Shown: positions 52,029 to 62,839 of the stretch, in pieces
Layout: each line of letters begins with the position of its first letter
Numbering within the stretch: position 1 is the stretch's first letter
From: Hormiphora californensis
Lineage: Eukaryota; Ctenophora; Tentaculata; Cydippida; Pleurobrachiidae
DNA: 64,000 nucleotides
Reading direction: 5' to 3'
Assembly: GCA_020137815.1 (NCBI GenBank)
Contig: CM035351.1
Coordinates: 1,413,966 to 1,477,965 of the forward strand
Position numbers and translations under genes: made by a program
The notes under the pieces: generated by a model
Database searches by the model: none
What the model saw: the letters and a program-made list of their open reading frames with translations, nothing else
What the model was told of the DNA's origin: nothing

Positions 52029-52226
52029 CCTTTTTTAACTTAGCCGAGGAGGTCCAAAATCACCAAAGAAACGAAACAATTCTCTCAGAAACCAACTCGC
52101 TCAAACTCGGGCTCCAACACTCTTGAAACAACTCTTCAATAAATTCCAGTCTCTACCAAACATCACACACGTACATACACATACATTTAAACAAATAGAC
52201 AATAGAATACAATTGCACTTGCACTG

Positions 52227-55169
52227 TTACAGTCCATACGCCTTCCGGAAAAGATGTGTTTTGAGAAGCTGCTTAAAAAGCACCTCCGAGGTTTCCTCCC
52301 TGATCTTCCTTGGCAGTTCATTCCACAATTTAGGCCCAGCTATTGACAGCCGCCTTTCATTAATTTTGTACCTCACTGTATGCGACTTCTTTACCAGTAG
52401 TGTGTGATCGTCATCAGCTCTTAGGCCGTGTGTTTTAGCCGATCTCTTTGTAACCATATTTGCAAGGTATTCTGGAGCTCTACCGTTGATGATATTGAAC
52501 ATTAGGAAGCAGATTTTGTAGTGTATTCTCGAGTTTACTGGCAGAAAGTGTAGCTCTTTCCGCAGCTTAGATATTCCTCTTTGCTGCCGAGTACCACGAA
52601 CAAACCTGACCGCTGCATTTTGAAGCTTCTGGAGCCGTTGGAGTTGGGAGGTTTTAATGCCGTTTAGCAGAGAGTTACCGAAGTCCAGGATCGAATGTAT
52701 AAACACGTTTACAAGTCTAATTTTGGAGTCTTTGTCCAGTTTGTCAGCTATTCGCCACATATTGTGGAGGTACATGGAACAGTTTTTAACAACATGGGAT
52801 ACGTGACATTCCATTGATAGCTTATCATCGAAATATATCCCAAGATTTCTTGCATTATTCACGGTCTGCAGTGGTTCCCCGAACACTTTTACCGTCTCCG
52901 GACTCTCAATTGTGTCGTACTTTGAGCTTATCACCATAACTTCCGTCTTCTTGGTGTTTAGCTTAAGACGATTAAGGGCCATCCACGATCGAACTTCCTC
53001 GAGGCATCTCTCCATCTTCGCCTCAGTTGTTGAGAACTCATTTTCCTTGAACTCACAGTAAACTTGAGAGTCGTCTGCGTATAGATGTAGTAGAACACTA
53101 TGTTTTTTCGCGATTTCTTCTAGCTCCCGAGTGTACATAACAAACAACAGAGGACCCAAAATTGAACCTTGTGGGACCCCAATTTTCACCTTCCATGGTG
53201 GAGATGTGGCTTTTCCTATTTTAACTGAGGCTGATCTTTCAGAAAGGTACGATGTAAACCATTTCAGGGCCACTCCGGTGATTCCGTAATCTTTTTCCAG
53301 CCGAGATACTAGCTTTTCGTGATCAATGGTGTCGAATGCTGCCGATAAATCCAACAAAAGCAACACCGCCTTGGATTTTTTGTCAGTTATCACTAGGAGA
53401 TCGTCCAATATCTTGGCAGTTGCTGTCTCTACACTATGTCCTTTCCGATAAGCAGACTGGATGGATGGCAGCAACTTGTTGGTTTCAAGGTACTCAGTCA
53501 ATTGTATAGCTACTGCCTTCTCAACAATCTTGGACAAGAATGGAAGATTTGAAACAGGGCGATAATTCTTTAGATCGTTTTTATCGTCTTGCTTGAAGGA
53601 CGGTCTTATTAGGGCTGTTTTAAGCGCAGTTGGAAACTCTCCGCTAGTAAGGCTCTTGTTTACAACCTCCTTGATGATAGGAGCTAGCTCTGGTAGAAGC
53701 TTGGTGACCAGCATAGTTGGAAGAGGATCAAGATCACACTGTTTTTGGGACATTTCACGAACCAGAGAACGTATGCTTTCTTCAGATAGTAGGGTGAACT
53801 CTTTGAACTCAGTGGCTAGGTTTCCTGGATACTGCAGTTGTTCAGTTTGGACACCGAGTTGGCTAGCCTCTACCTCAATATCCTTATAAATCCTCTCTAC
53901 TTTCTCCTGGAAAAACTCCGCAAACTTGTTAGCTAGATCCTGATCCTCATACCCCTCAGGTTGCTCCAGTGGCCTTTTATCACGTCCCATAAGATGATTA
54001 GTAAGCTTGAAGAATGCGGCTGCATTGCTTTTGGAGTCTTTGATTTTCGTCGCGAAGAAATCCCGTCTTGCTTTCCGGATCGTTTTGTTTGCTTCTTTGT
54101 TTGCCATTTTCCTCTGTTTAAGAGCTTCACATAGTTTTTGGACATCCCAGCTTTTTTCCAATACTGCCTTATACCAGCGCTCTGCCTTTCTTCTTTTCCT
54201 TTTTGCCATCTCACACGAAAGATTATACCAAGCCGGCTTTCCCTTAAGGGGGACCATTTTTGAGGTCTCTGGTGCCACCTCATTAAGAAAGTCTAGAAGT
54301 GTCTCATTGTAAAGACGAACACACTCATCCACATCATCAGGAAAATCCCCACCAATAAGGTCAGATTGTAGTATCTTTTCTACTAGATCATCAATGTTTA
54401 GATTCTTCAAAGATCTACTAACAACCTGCTTCTTCTGCTGACTGTTGGATGTGCCAATGTGTAGTGAGAAATTCACCTGGCAGTGATCAGGGAGGAACGG
54501 CTGTTCAGTTACCTCTATATTTGAGATTCCTGGGGTACTTTCCGAGTTCCTACTTAACACTAGATCCAGCGTTCCACCTGCTTTGTGAGTTGGACCCTGT
54601 ACCCTCTGAATAAATCCATGATCATCGAGTAAATCCATGAAATCTGATGTGAGTTTTTCCCCTGGCTTCTCAACATGAACGTTCAGGTCACCAACAATCA
54701 CCGATCCTTTCCTCTCAGAAAAACCAAGGAAGAACTCCTCCATCTCTTCCAAGAAGCAACTGGTATTTCTTTTAGTCGGGGAACTATACATTACTGCTAC
54801 TGTTGTCCTCTGCAGACCATTTCCTGTTATTGTTGCCTCGAGAGCCTCAAATGTTTTGAACTGTTTGGTCTTTTTCGGGTGAGTCACGTTGATTCCATTC
54901 CTAAAAATAACCCCTACTCCTCCACCAGGGGATCCTCGACTCTTATGAGCAAGTGAGAATCCGTATTCAGACAACTCACGTTCCAACGATTTTTCATTTG
55001 CCCGCAACCAGGTTTCTGTAAGGAATATTACATCTAATCCCTCTACCACTGCCTCTTCTATGATCTCATGCGTTTTGTTGCGCAGAGAGCAGCAATTCAT
55101 AACCGCGACCTTTATGTTCGGCGATAGTTTTTTGACCGCTCTTCTGTATATGACAGCAGGGAAGGACAA
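52227..55169 (-). CDS. LINE ORF2: AP endonuclease and reverse transcriptase, intact
   Basis: 980 residues without a break. The N-terminal APE-type endonuclease shows VAVMNCCSLRNK, the catalytic-Glu segment FLTETWL, VGDLNVHVEKPGEK and the LPDHCQVNF end motif (SDH usual, PDH here). The reverse transcriptase follows at about residues 490-760: YRPVSNLPFLSKIVEK, LLLLDLSAAFDTIDHE, GVPQGSILGPLLFVMYTREL and the catalytic LYADDSQVYCEF. The C-terminal part ends with LHFLPVNSRIHYKICFLMFN and the GPKLWNELPRKIREET segment, typical of the CR1/L2 group. It overlaps the ORF1 end by 58 nt in another frame, so translation probably needs reinitiation or frameshifting. Confidence 0.93.
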   Translation of the reverse strand: MSFPAVIYRRAVKKLSPNIKVAVMNCCSLRNKTHEIIEEAVVEGLDVIFLTETWLRANEKSLERELSEYGFSLAHKSRGSPGGGVGVIFRNGINVTHPKKTKQFKTFEALEATITGNGLQRTTVAVMYSSPTKRNTSCFLEEMEEFFLGFSERKGSVIVGDLNVHVEKPGEKLTSDFMDLLDDHGFIQRVQGPTHKAGGTLDLVLSRNSESTPGISNIEVTEQPFLPDHCQVNFSLHIGTSNSQQKKQVVSRSLKNLNIDDLVEKILQSDLIGGDFPDDVDECVRLYNETLLDFLNEVAPETSKMVPLKGKPAWYNLSCEMAKRKRRKAERWYKAVLEKSWDVQKLCEALKQRKMANKEANKTIRKARRDFFATKIKDSKSNAAAFFKLTNHLMGRDKRPLEQPEGYEDQDLANKFAEFFQEKVERIYKDIEVEASQLGVQTEQLQYPGNLATEFKEFTLLSEESIRSLVREMSQKQCDLDPLPTMLVTKLLPELAPIIKEVVNKSLTSGEFPTALKTALIRPSFKQDDKNDLKNYRPVSNLPFLSKIVEKAVAIQLTEYLETNKLLPSIQSAYRKGHSVETATAKILDDLLVITDKKSKAVLLLLDLSAAFDTIDHEKLVSRLEKDYGITGVALKWFTSYLSERSASVKIGKATSPPWKVKIGVPQGSILGPLLFVMYTRELEEIAKKHSVLLHLYADDSQVYCEFKENEFSTTEAKMERCLEEVRSWMALNRLKLNTKKTEVMVISSKYDTIESPETVKVFGEPLQTVNNARNLGIYFDDKLSMECHVSHVVKNCSMYLHNMWRIADKLDKDSKIRLVNVFIHSILDFGNSLLNGIKTSQLQRLQKLQNAAVRFVRGTRQQRGISKLRKELHFLPVNSRIHYKICFLMFNIINGRAPEYLANMVTKRSAKTHGLRADDDHTLLVKKSHTVRYKINERRLSIAGPKLWNELPRKIREETSEVLFKQLLKTHLFRKAYGL

Positions 55170-56671
55170 CCTTGGTATCCAGCATGGTGTGTATCTGCTT
55201 TACAGTTTGCACATTTGTGGGTGCTACGATCGTTCTTTGTTTCGCAGTCATTTGTGAGATGATTACCAGTACAAAACTTACACACAGGCGAGTTTTCCTT
55301 ATTGGGGCACTCCGACGCAATGTGGCCAGGTGCCTGACAGTGAAAGCACTGTCTAAAGTACACCCTTCTTTCGACGCGATATCTTCCCAGTTCGAAATTG
55401 ACAGCTCCCGTGTACAGCAGTTGGTCCCGGACAGTAGGTGGTACTCGTAAACCAACAGTCGCCAGCTCTGGGTTTCTATGGTGCCTTTTGAAATATACTA
55501 TCGAGAACTCAGTATCTCTTAGAATGTCATTTTTCTGTTTGAGCCCTTCATAGACATAGGCTCGTGCCGCAGGGTTTTCCATCTCACTTGCAACTGGTAC
55601 ATTCATTACGGATACTTTGCTCATTTCCAGTTTCTCAATCGTGGTGTTAGGTTCCATGTTTCCTTTCAAAAGGGTGTGGGCAGTTTCATGAAGCTCAGGT
55701 GTTTTGAATTCCAGCATTACTCTTCCCGCTCGGATTGAAGAACGGTGTACGGGGATCATAGCCAACAACTCCTTGGTTTTCTCAGCAGTCTTTTCCGAGT
55801 CATCACTCCTTAGGATTAGTTTGTGCTGCGGTGTTGGTTTTTTAGGAACCGGACGCCTCTCCACTGTAGTCCATCCATCTCCTGTAGTGTTATTAGGTGC
55901 GGGATCGATTGCAGTCCGTGCATACGACTTCACGGGATTCTCATGACTGCTATCAGTCTGTGTTTCGCCAGGATCCTTACTTGTGCTAGCTATATCCAGA
56001 TCTTTTGGGATGTCCTCATTTGATTCTGCCGTTTCTGGTTGACTCTTCAAGATTCCCATACTACTCATCAGTTCGGCTTTCACTATCGCCACAATCTGTT
56101 TGATCAATTCTGTATTTGGTTCAACGCTATTCTTACCACCACATGAGCATCGGTCTTGTTTATGCCCAACAGAAGCAGACTGATTCAGAACAGGAGTACG
56201 ACAGATGTCCTCCTGTAAAATCTCTCCTGGTAGTGGTGTCGGGGTCATTAGGTCAACTAGATTTATCTCCGAGTTGTTGTCGGAAGGTTCTGATGAAACT
56301 AACGTTTGGGGTACAGGTGGTGTATTATTCGAAACACATACAACTGGTTGCAACACCTCCGGCTTAGTAACCCGACATTTAGGACACGACCAACTCACGT
56401 TTAACGCTTTAAACAGTATACTCGAGATCTGTTTAGTTTCACCAAGAGCTGTTAGGCCCACACAATTAGGATGATAGCAGTCCTGGCACCTACAACAGAA
56501 TAACGCTCTTTTACTGTCCTTAACCTTACACTTCATACAACCTGTGGTTATTGCTGTCAGGGTCTTGGGTTGGTTGATCATAGACTTGGTTGAGTTAACA
56601 CTTGTGGCGTTTTTCAGCTTGTCTCGATCTCGGTCTTGAACTTCTTGAACTTTTCTGTTTTCACCACTCAT
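55112..56671 (-). CDS. LINE ORF1: PHD-like finger and gag-type CCHC knuckles
   Basis: 519 residues, intact. Residues about 45-105 form a PHD-type C4HC3-like finger (CMKCKVKDSKRALFCCRCQD, then CYHPNC and a final CPKC). The middle is acidic and Ser/Thr-rich. Residues about 270-430 resemble the gag-like RNA-binding region of jockey-superfamily ORF1 proteins. The end has zinc knuckles: CFHCQAPGHIASEC, CKFCTGNHLTNDC and CANCKADTHHAGYQGC. ORF1 proteins coat the element RNA and chaperone it to the target. It begins at the ATG at 56671. Confidence 0.88.
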   Translation of the reverse strand: MSGENRKVQEVQDRDRDKLKNATSVNSTKSMINQPKTLTAITTGCMKCKVKDSKRALFCCRCQDCYHPNCVGLTALGETKQISSILFKALNVSWSCPKCRVTKPEVLQPVVCVSNNTPPVPQTLVSSEPSDNNSEINLVDLMTPTPLPGEILQEDICRTPVLNQSASVGHKQDRCSCGGKNSVEPNTELIKQIVAIVKAELMSSMGILKSQPETAESNEDIPKDLDIASTSKDPGETQTDSSHENPVKSYARTAIDPAPNNTTGDGWTTVERRPVPKKPTPQHKLILRSDDSEKTAEKTKELLAMIPVHRSSIRAGRVMLEFKTPELHETAHTLLKGNMEPNTTIEKLEMSKVSVMNVPVASEMENPAARAYVYEGLKQKNDILRDTEFSIVYFKRHHRNPELATVGLRVPPTVRDQLLYTGAVNFELGRYRVERRVYFRQCFHCQAPGHIASECPNKENSPVCKFCTGNHLTNDCETKNDRSTHKCANCKADTHHAGYQGCPSLLSYTEERSKNYRRT

Positions 56672-56860
56672 TCTACGGCACCTAGAGGCTCACGCCTCAA
56701 TAAATAGTTTTACGTTGTAGTTGATGAAAGTTTGAAACTTGTCCACAACTTCCAAAACACGCAAAAAGCATTCAATGTCAGTAGACTACGTCTTGGGACA
56801 ACGCTTTATGCGGGCTGCCAACATGGCGAAGCACCATAGCAAAAGCTGAAAAATTGGCCG

Positions 56861-57889
56861 TTGGGTGACAAAAAAAAAATAAAAAAGATTCTTTTTTATT
56901 TTTTTTAAAAGAACCGAAAATTTGGGAGGAAAAGAAATCGGCCGGGCAAATTTAACGTGCTTCAACGAACGCGCGCAATTTTAAGAACAAGATATTGCGC
57001 GTACAAGTTTTGCGCGCCGTAAGCGTTATGCTAGATGCTGACGGCATCCAACTTTTATTTCTTTCGAGGGGCGCGTCGCGGTAGACCTTGTTCGTGCAAC
57101 GGCCAGCGAAGAGGGCATGACCTGTTTCAGGAGGGGTGGCACACAGAAAACAATCATATTCATCTCAGAATAACATTTGCATGCACACAAATATTTAAAC
57201 AAAATGTTAAACAGTTATGTAAGATGATGACGAAAACAACAAGAACTAAGGTGCGTATGAATCATTTTTTGGAAAAAAATACTGAGATGAAGTACTTATA
57301 TTCAGTCTATTATTTGAAGAAGAAACAAACAACAAACGTCCTCTAAAAGAATGAATTAGAAATTTCTCTTAATCGCTTTCTCTCTCCATCCGTCATTCCT
57401 CTTCACGCACATAATAACTTCTTAACTTAGTGCTATAGAAAACCCTGAGCCAGCCTTAGCACGTCTTGTTTCGGTATAAAATTCCAAAATCCACAACTAG
57501 TTTTTAAAAAACTAAAAAAATGGATTCACCACTCAATTTTATTCACTATATATCTACCAATTCTCATCTCTACCTACGTGTCAACTGCAGATGTGTGTAC
57601 AAAGTAGAGGGCAAATTATTGCTAGGACTTGCATACGAAAATCTATCTCAGACATATACTAGGAATATCTAGGGGATATTGATAAATATGGATAGCCCGG
57701 ATAACTCGAATTATCAGTGTGAAATAATCACTGATTATCATAGACTGTGAATCACAACTCATAATTATCCGGGCTATCTGAATTTATCGATATTCCCTTC
57801 TCACTTGTTTCTCTCCTAAACCCATTCTAAACCCTTCTCTCTACTTTTACTACATGCCCATTTTCAACCCTTTCCTCACTACATCATGG
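56861..57889. other. Spacer between the LINE and the DLGAP gene
   Basis: AT-rich, with an A/T-run stretch near 56870-56920, the inverted-repeat element at 57673 and the presumed 3' UTR of the DLGAP gene. No exon recognised. Confidence 0.5.
57673..57797. mobile_element. MITE-like inverted repeat, nested hairpins
   Basis: Arms GGGATATTGATAAATATGGA...CCCGGATAA (57673-57704) and the near-complement at 57765-57797 enclose an inner pair ATTATCAGTG / CACTGATTAT (57710-57719, 57729-57738). About 125 bp, no target duplication identified. Confidence 0.6.
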
Positions 57890-60800
57890 TTATGTTATCA
57901 GGATTTCAGGTGTCGTACTCTGAGCTAATTTAGCTTTCATCTCCTGTCTCTTGGCTGCTAACAACCTCCTCCTCTCCTCATCTCGGGCCTTGGCAGCTGC
58001 TGACTTTCCTTTTGGAGCTATCTTCTTTTTTACTGGTGTAGCATTGTGGCTGTCCAATCTCTTCTTGGGCATCTATGAGGAAAATTAGTTATTGTATTTC
58101 CTCTCTCTCACTCGATATATGTTATAATTCGTGTTATTAATGCTCATATAACCGACACGTCATGATTTACACACACTTACCGGTGATTTAGGAACTATCC
58201 AGTGTTCACTTTTTAGACGGTGTAGGGAAATAAACGTAGCTTTGATATCATCAACCTGCAGGGTGGGGGGGGGGGTTAGAATTATTTCAACCGGGGGCGG
58301 GGAGGAGGGGTGTAAGTATCGGGGGATGGGGTTAGAACTGTATGTATCGGGGGAGGGGTTAGAACTGTATGTATCGGGGGATGGGGTTAGAACTGTATGT
58401 ATCGGGGGAGGAGTTAGAACTGTATGTATCGGGGGAGGGGTTAGAACTGTATGTATCGGGGGAGGGGTTAGAACTGTATGTATCGAGGGAGGGGTTAGAA
58501 CTGTATGTATCGGGGGAGGGGTTAGAACTGTATGTATCGAGGGAGGGGTTAGAACTGTATGTATCGAGGGAGGGGTTAGAACTGTATGTATCGGGGGAGG
58601 GGTTAGAACTGTATGTATCGAGGGAGGGGTTAGAACTGTATGTATCGAGGGAGGGGTTAGAACTGTATGTATCGGGGGAGGGGTTAGAACTGTATGTATC
58701 GAGGGAGGGGTTAGAACTGTATGTATCGGGGGATGGGGTTAGAACTGTATGTATCGGGGGAGGGGTTAGAACTGTATGTATCGGGGGATGGGGTTAGAAC
58801 TGTATGTATCGGGGGAGGAGTTAGAACTGTATGTATCGGGGGAGGGGTTAGAACTGTATGTATCGATCGAGGGAGGGGTTAGAACTGTATGTATCGGGGG
58901 AGGGGTTAGAACTGTATGTATCGAGGGAGGGGTTAGAACTGTATGTATCGGGGGATGGGGTTAGAACTGTATGTATCGGGGGAGGGGTTAGAACTGTATG
59001 TATCGAGGGAGGGGTTAGAACTGTATGTATTGGGGGAGGGGTTACAGGGCCCACGACACGGAATTTTTCCAGGGGGGGCCGGAGCACCGGAATTTTTGAG
59101 ATGCGCACGCGACGACGGTGCCGCGAAGCGGCGCCGGAGGAGCAGCTGCAGGGGGTTTGGGGGCCGCAGGCCCCCAATGGGGTCCAGGGGTGAAGCCCCT
59201 GGTGGGGGTCTAGGGGGCGAAGCCCCCGGAAAAATTTTAGACTTTTAACCGATTTTTACTCATTTTAGGCATTTAGAAGTCCATCTCCACCTTCTTTCTG
59301 TTTACGTAGAACCTGTATGTCTCGAAGGGGGCGCCGGAGGAGCAGTGGCATGGGGTTTGGAGGCCTTAGGCTCCCTATGGGGTCAAGGGGTGAAAATTTA
59401 GACTTTTTAACCGATTTTCACTCATTTGAGGCACGTAGAACCTGTATATGCCTTGGAGGGGGCGAAGCCCCCGAAAATTTAGAATTTCAACTGATTTTCA
59501 TGCATTTTTTACATTCTCTACGAAATATTTCAATAAAATTCCCATGTTTGGTAAATCCCAGGGGGGGGCCCGGCCCCCCCTGGCCCCCCCGGTGTCGTGG
59601 GCCCTGGGTTAGAACTGTATGTATCGGGGGAGGGGTTAGAACTGTATGTATCTGGGGAGGGGTTAGAACTGTATGTATCGGGGGAGGGTTAGAACTGTAT
59701 GTATCGGGGGAGGGGTTAGAACTGTATGTATCGGGGGAGGGGTTAGAACTGTATGTATCGGGGGAGGGGTAAGAACTGTATGTATCGGGGGATGGGGTTA
59801 GAACTGTATGTATCGGGGGACTGGGGTTAGAACTGTATGTATCGGGGGAGGGGTTAGAACTGTATGTATCGGGGGAGGGTTAGAACTGTATGTATCGGGG
59901 GAGGGGTTAGAACTGTATGTATCGGGGGAGGGGTTAGAACTGTATGTATCGGGGGAGGGGGTTAGAACTGTATGTGTCGTGGGCCCTGGGTTAGAACTGT
60001 ATGTATCGGGGGAGGAGTTAGAACTGTATGTATCGGGGAAGGGTTAGAACTGTATGTATCGGGGGATGGGGTTAGAACTGTATGTATCGGGGGAGGGGTT
60101 AGAACTGTATGTATCGGGGGACTGGGGTTAGAACTGTATGTATCGGGGGAGGGGTTAGAACTGTATGTATCGGGGGAGGGGTTAGAACTGTATGTATCGG
60201 GGGATGGGGTTAGAACTGTATGTATCGGGGGAGGGGTTAGAACTGTATGTATCGGGGGATGGGGTTAGAACTGTATGTATCGGGGGAGGGGTTAGAACTG
60301 TATGTATCGGGGGAGGGGTTAGAACTGTATGTATCGGGGGAGGGGTTAGAACTGTATGTATCGGGGGAGGGGTTAGAACTGTATGTATCGGGGGAGGGGT
60401 TAGAACTGTATGTATCGGGGGAGGGGTTAGAACTGTATGTATCGGGGGAGGGGTTAGAACTGTATGTATCGGGGGAGGGGTTAGAACTGTATGTATCGGG
60501 GGAGGGGTTAGAACTGTATGTATCGGGGGAGGGGTTAGAACTGTATGTATCGGGGGATGGGGTTAGAACTGTATGTATCGGGGGAGGGGTTAGAACTGTA
60601 TGTATCGGGGGAGGGGTTAGAACTGTATGTATCGGGGGAGGGGTCAGAACTGTATGTATCGGGGGAGAGGTTAGAACTGTATGTATCGGGGGAGGGGTTA
60701 GAACTGTATGTATCGGGGGAGGGGTTAGAACTGTATGTATCGGGGGAGGGGTTAGAACTGTATGTATCGGGGGAGGGGTTAGAACTGTATGTATCGGGGG

Positions 60801-61920
60801 AGGGGTTAGAACTGTATGTATCGGGGAAGGGTTAGAACTGTATGTATCGGGGGATGGGGTTAGAACTGTATGTATCGGGGGAGGGGTTAGAACTGTATGT
60901 ATCGGGGGACTGGGGTTAGAACTGTATGTATCGGGGGAGGGGTTAGAACTGTATGTATCGGGGGAGGGGTTAGAACTGTATGTATCGGGGGATGGGGTTA
61001 GAACTGTATGTATCGGGGGAGGGGTTAGAACTGTATGTATCGGGGGATGGGGTTAGAACTGTATGTATCGGGGGAGGGGTTAGAACTGTATGTATCGGGG
61101 GAGGGGTTAGAACTGTATGTATCGGGGGAGGGGTTAGAACTGTATGTATCGGGGGAGGGGTTAGAACTGTATGTATTGGGGGAGGGGTTAGAACTGTATG
61201 TATCGGGGGAGGGGTTAGAACTGTATGTATCGGGGGAGGGGTTAGAACTGTATGTATCGGGGGAGGGGTTAGAACTGTATGTATCGGGGGAGGGGTTAGA
61301 ACTGTATGTATCGGGGGAGGGGTTAGAACTGTATGTATCGGGGGAGGGGTTAGAACTGTATGTATCGGGGGATGGGTTAGAACTGTATGTATTGGGGGAG
61401 GGGTTAGAACTGTATGTATCGGGGGATGGGTTAGAACTGTATGTATCGGGGGAGGGGTTAGAACTGTATGTATCGGGGGATGGGGTTAGAACTGTATGCT
61501 CATTGTTCACAGGAGAAGGAAACTGTGTGTACGTGGGCGGACCCTTGTAAGGAGGGGGGGGGGGTCACAAAGAGGATAGTTTATAGGAAGAGTTGAATAT
61601 TATTATTATATATGTGGGGTGGGGAAACATAAAGGAGGAAATTTTATTTGCTCCTTTCCAAGTCCATGTGTTCTTGAATGGGACAGAGAGAAGGAGACAG
61701 AGAGAGCGAGAGAGAGATATTTTAGATTGAGGTAGAGGATTGAGAAATAGATTTATTCCTTTTTCAAACATTTCCCCTCTCCTCCTCACTCGTCACTCAG
61801 TGACCCAAGCAGTTTCAAAATTTAGACTAAAGGTTGAAAGGAAAATGTATGTAAGCCGATCATCATTTTGTATGCGAGAAATCTACATGAGATATCGTGC
61901 CAGGGTGTTCTCTCTCTCTA

Positions 61921-61998
<78 letters not shown>

Positions 61999-62789
61999 AC
62001 CCATAGAAGCCCACGTGTACCAACCTGTAAGAGGATGAGCTCCCAGAATCCCTGCATGTCATCGGCAGTCACTTTCCGCGTCGTCTTCTGCAATGGAGGA
62101 ATGTTAAGATCAGCCGAAGACTTGCAACGTATTTGTAAAATGCAAGTAGAGCATAGTAAGATCATTTTGTATGGTCGGGGGGGGGGGGGAGAGAGAAATC
62201 AGGAAATAAACCTAGATCATAGTTAGCTCTGGGGGACCTAGTGAGGCTGATTATTCTGCTAGACAAGATAGAAAGGGTATAATTTGTGAAGCCAACATTG
62301 GCTGAATAGAACAATAGGAATGGGAGGAAGGGAAAGAATGGGGAATAGATAGAGAAAGGGAAGCTAGCCAGGTGGCTCGTGGCCTGTGTACAGTGTACAC
62401 ATGTGTATTGGGCCTGATACCGACTCTGTTGTGGGTCCATTAATGTGACCCCATCAGTGTATGCATGCTAGATTAATAGTGAGAGTGGGAGAGGAGAGAG
62501 GGACAGAGAGAGATAGGGAGAGAGACAAGGTAGAAGAGAGAAAGAAAGAGAAGGAATAGAAAGAAAGAAAGAGAAGGAAATAAGAAAAAGAGAGAGATAG
62601 AGATATAACATGCCATGTCATACGCGGGGCACAGTAATGAGATTGGATACATATTATAACACAGCCTGGGTTCACCGAGAACGCCCCAGTTATAATAACT
62701 TGACTACCACTCCCTGTTTTTGAGGAAATGAATCATTTGCCCACCCATGGAGTGCACTTGGGCGGTTAGAGAGAGAGGGAGAGAGAGAG

Positions 62790-62839
<50 letters not shown>

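Larger units (their letters stand above)
51904..56860 (-). mobile_element. Nearly full-length CR1/L2-like LINE retrotransposon
   Basis: Runs on the minus strand: about 190 bp 5' UTR (to about 56860), ORF1, overlapping ORF2, about 200 bp 3' UTR, then poly(A), seen here as T runs at 51988-52028 and 51904-51938. Both frames are intact, which marks a young insertion. The exact ends and target duplication could not be fixed. Confidence 0.88.

Noticed and set aside
58320-61497. Possible CRISPR-like repeat array
   Set aside because: Units are contiguous with no unique spacers, and the DNA is eukaryotic.
58242-61550. Long reading frames repeating LELYVSGEG / VRTVCIGGG in several frames on both strands
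   Set aside because: Produced by the 27-bp minisatellite, whose length is a multiple of three; no start context, splice sites or conservation.
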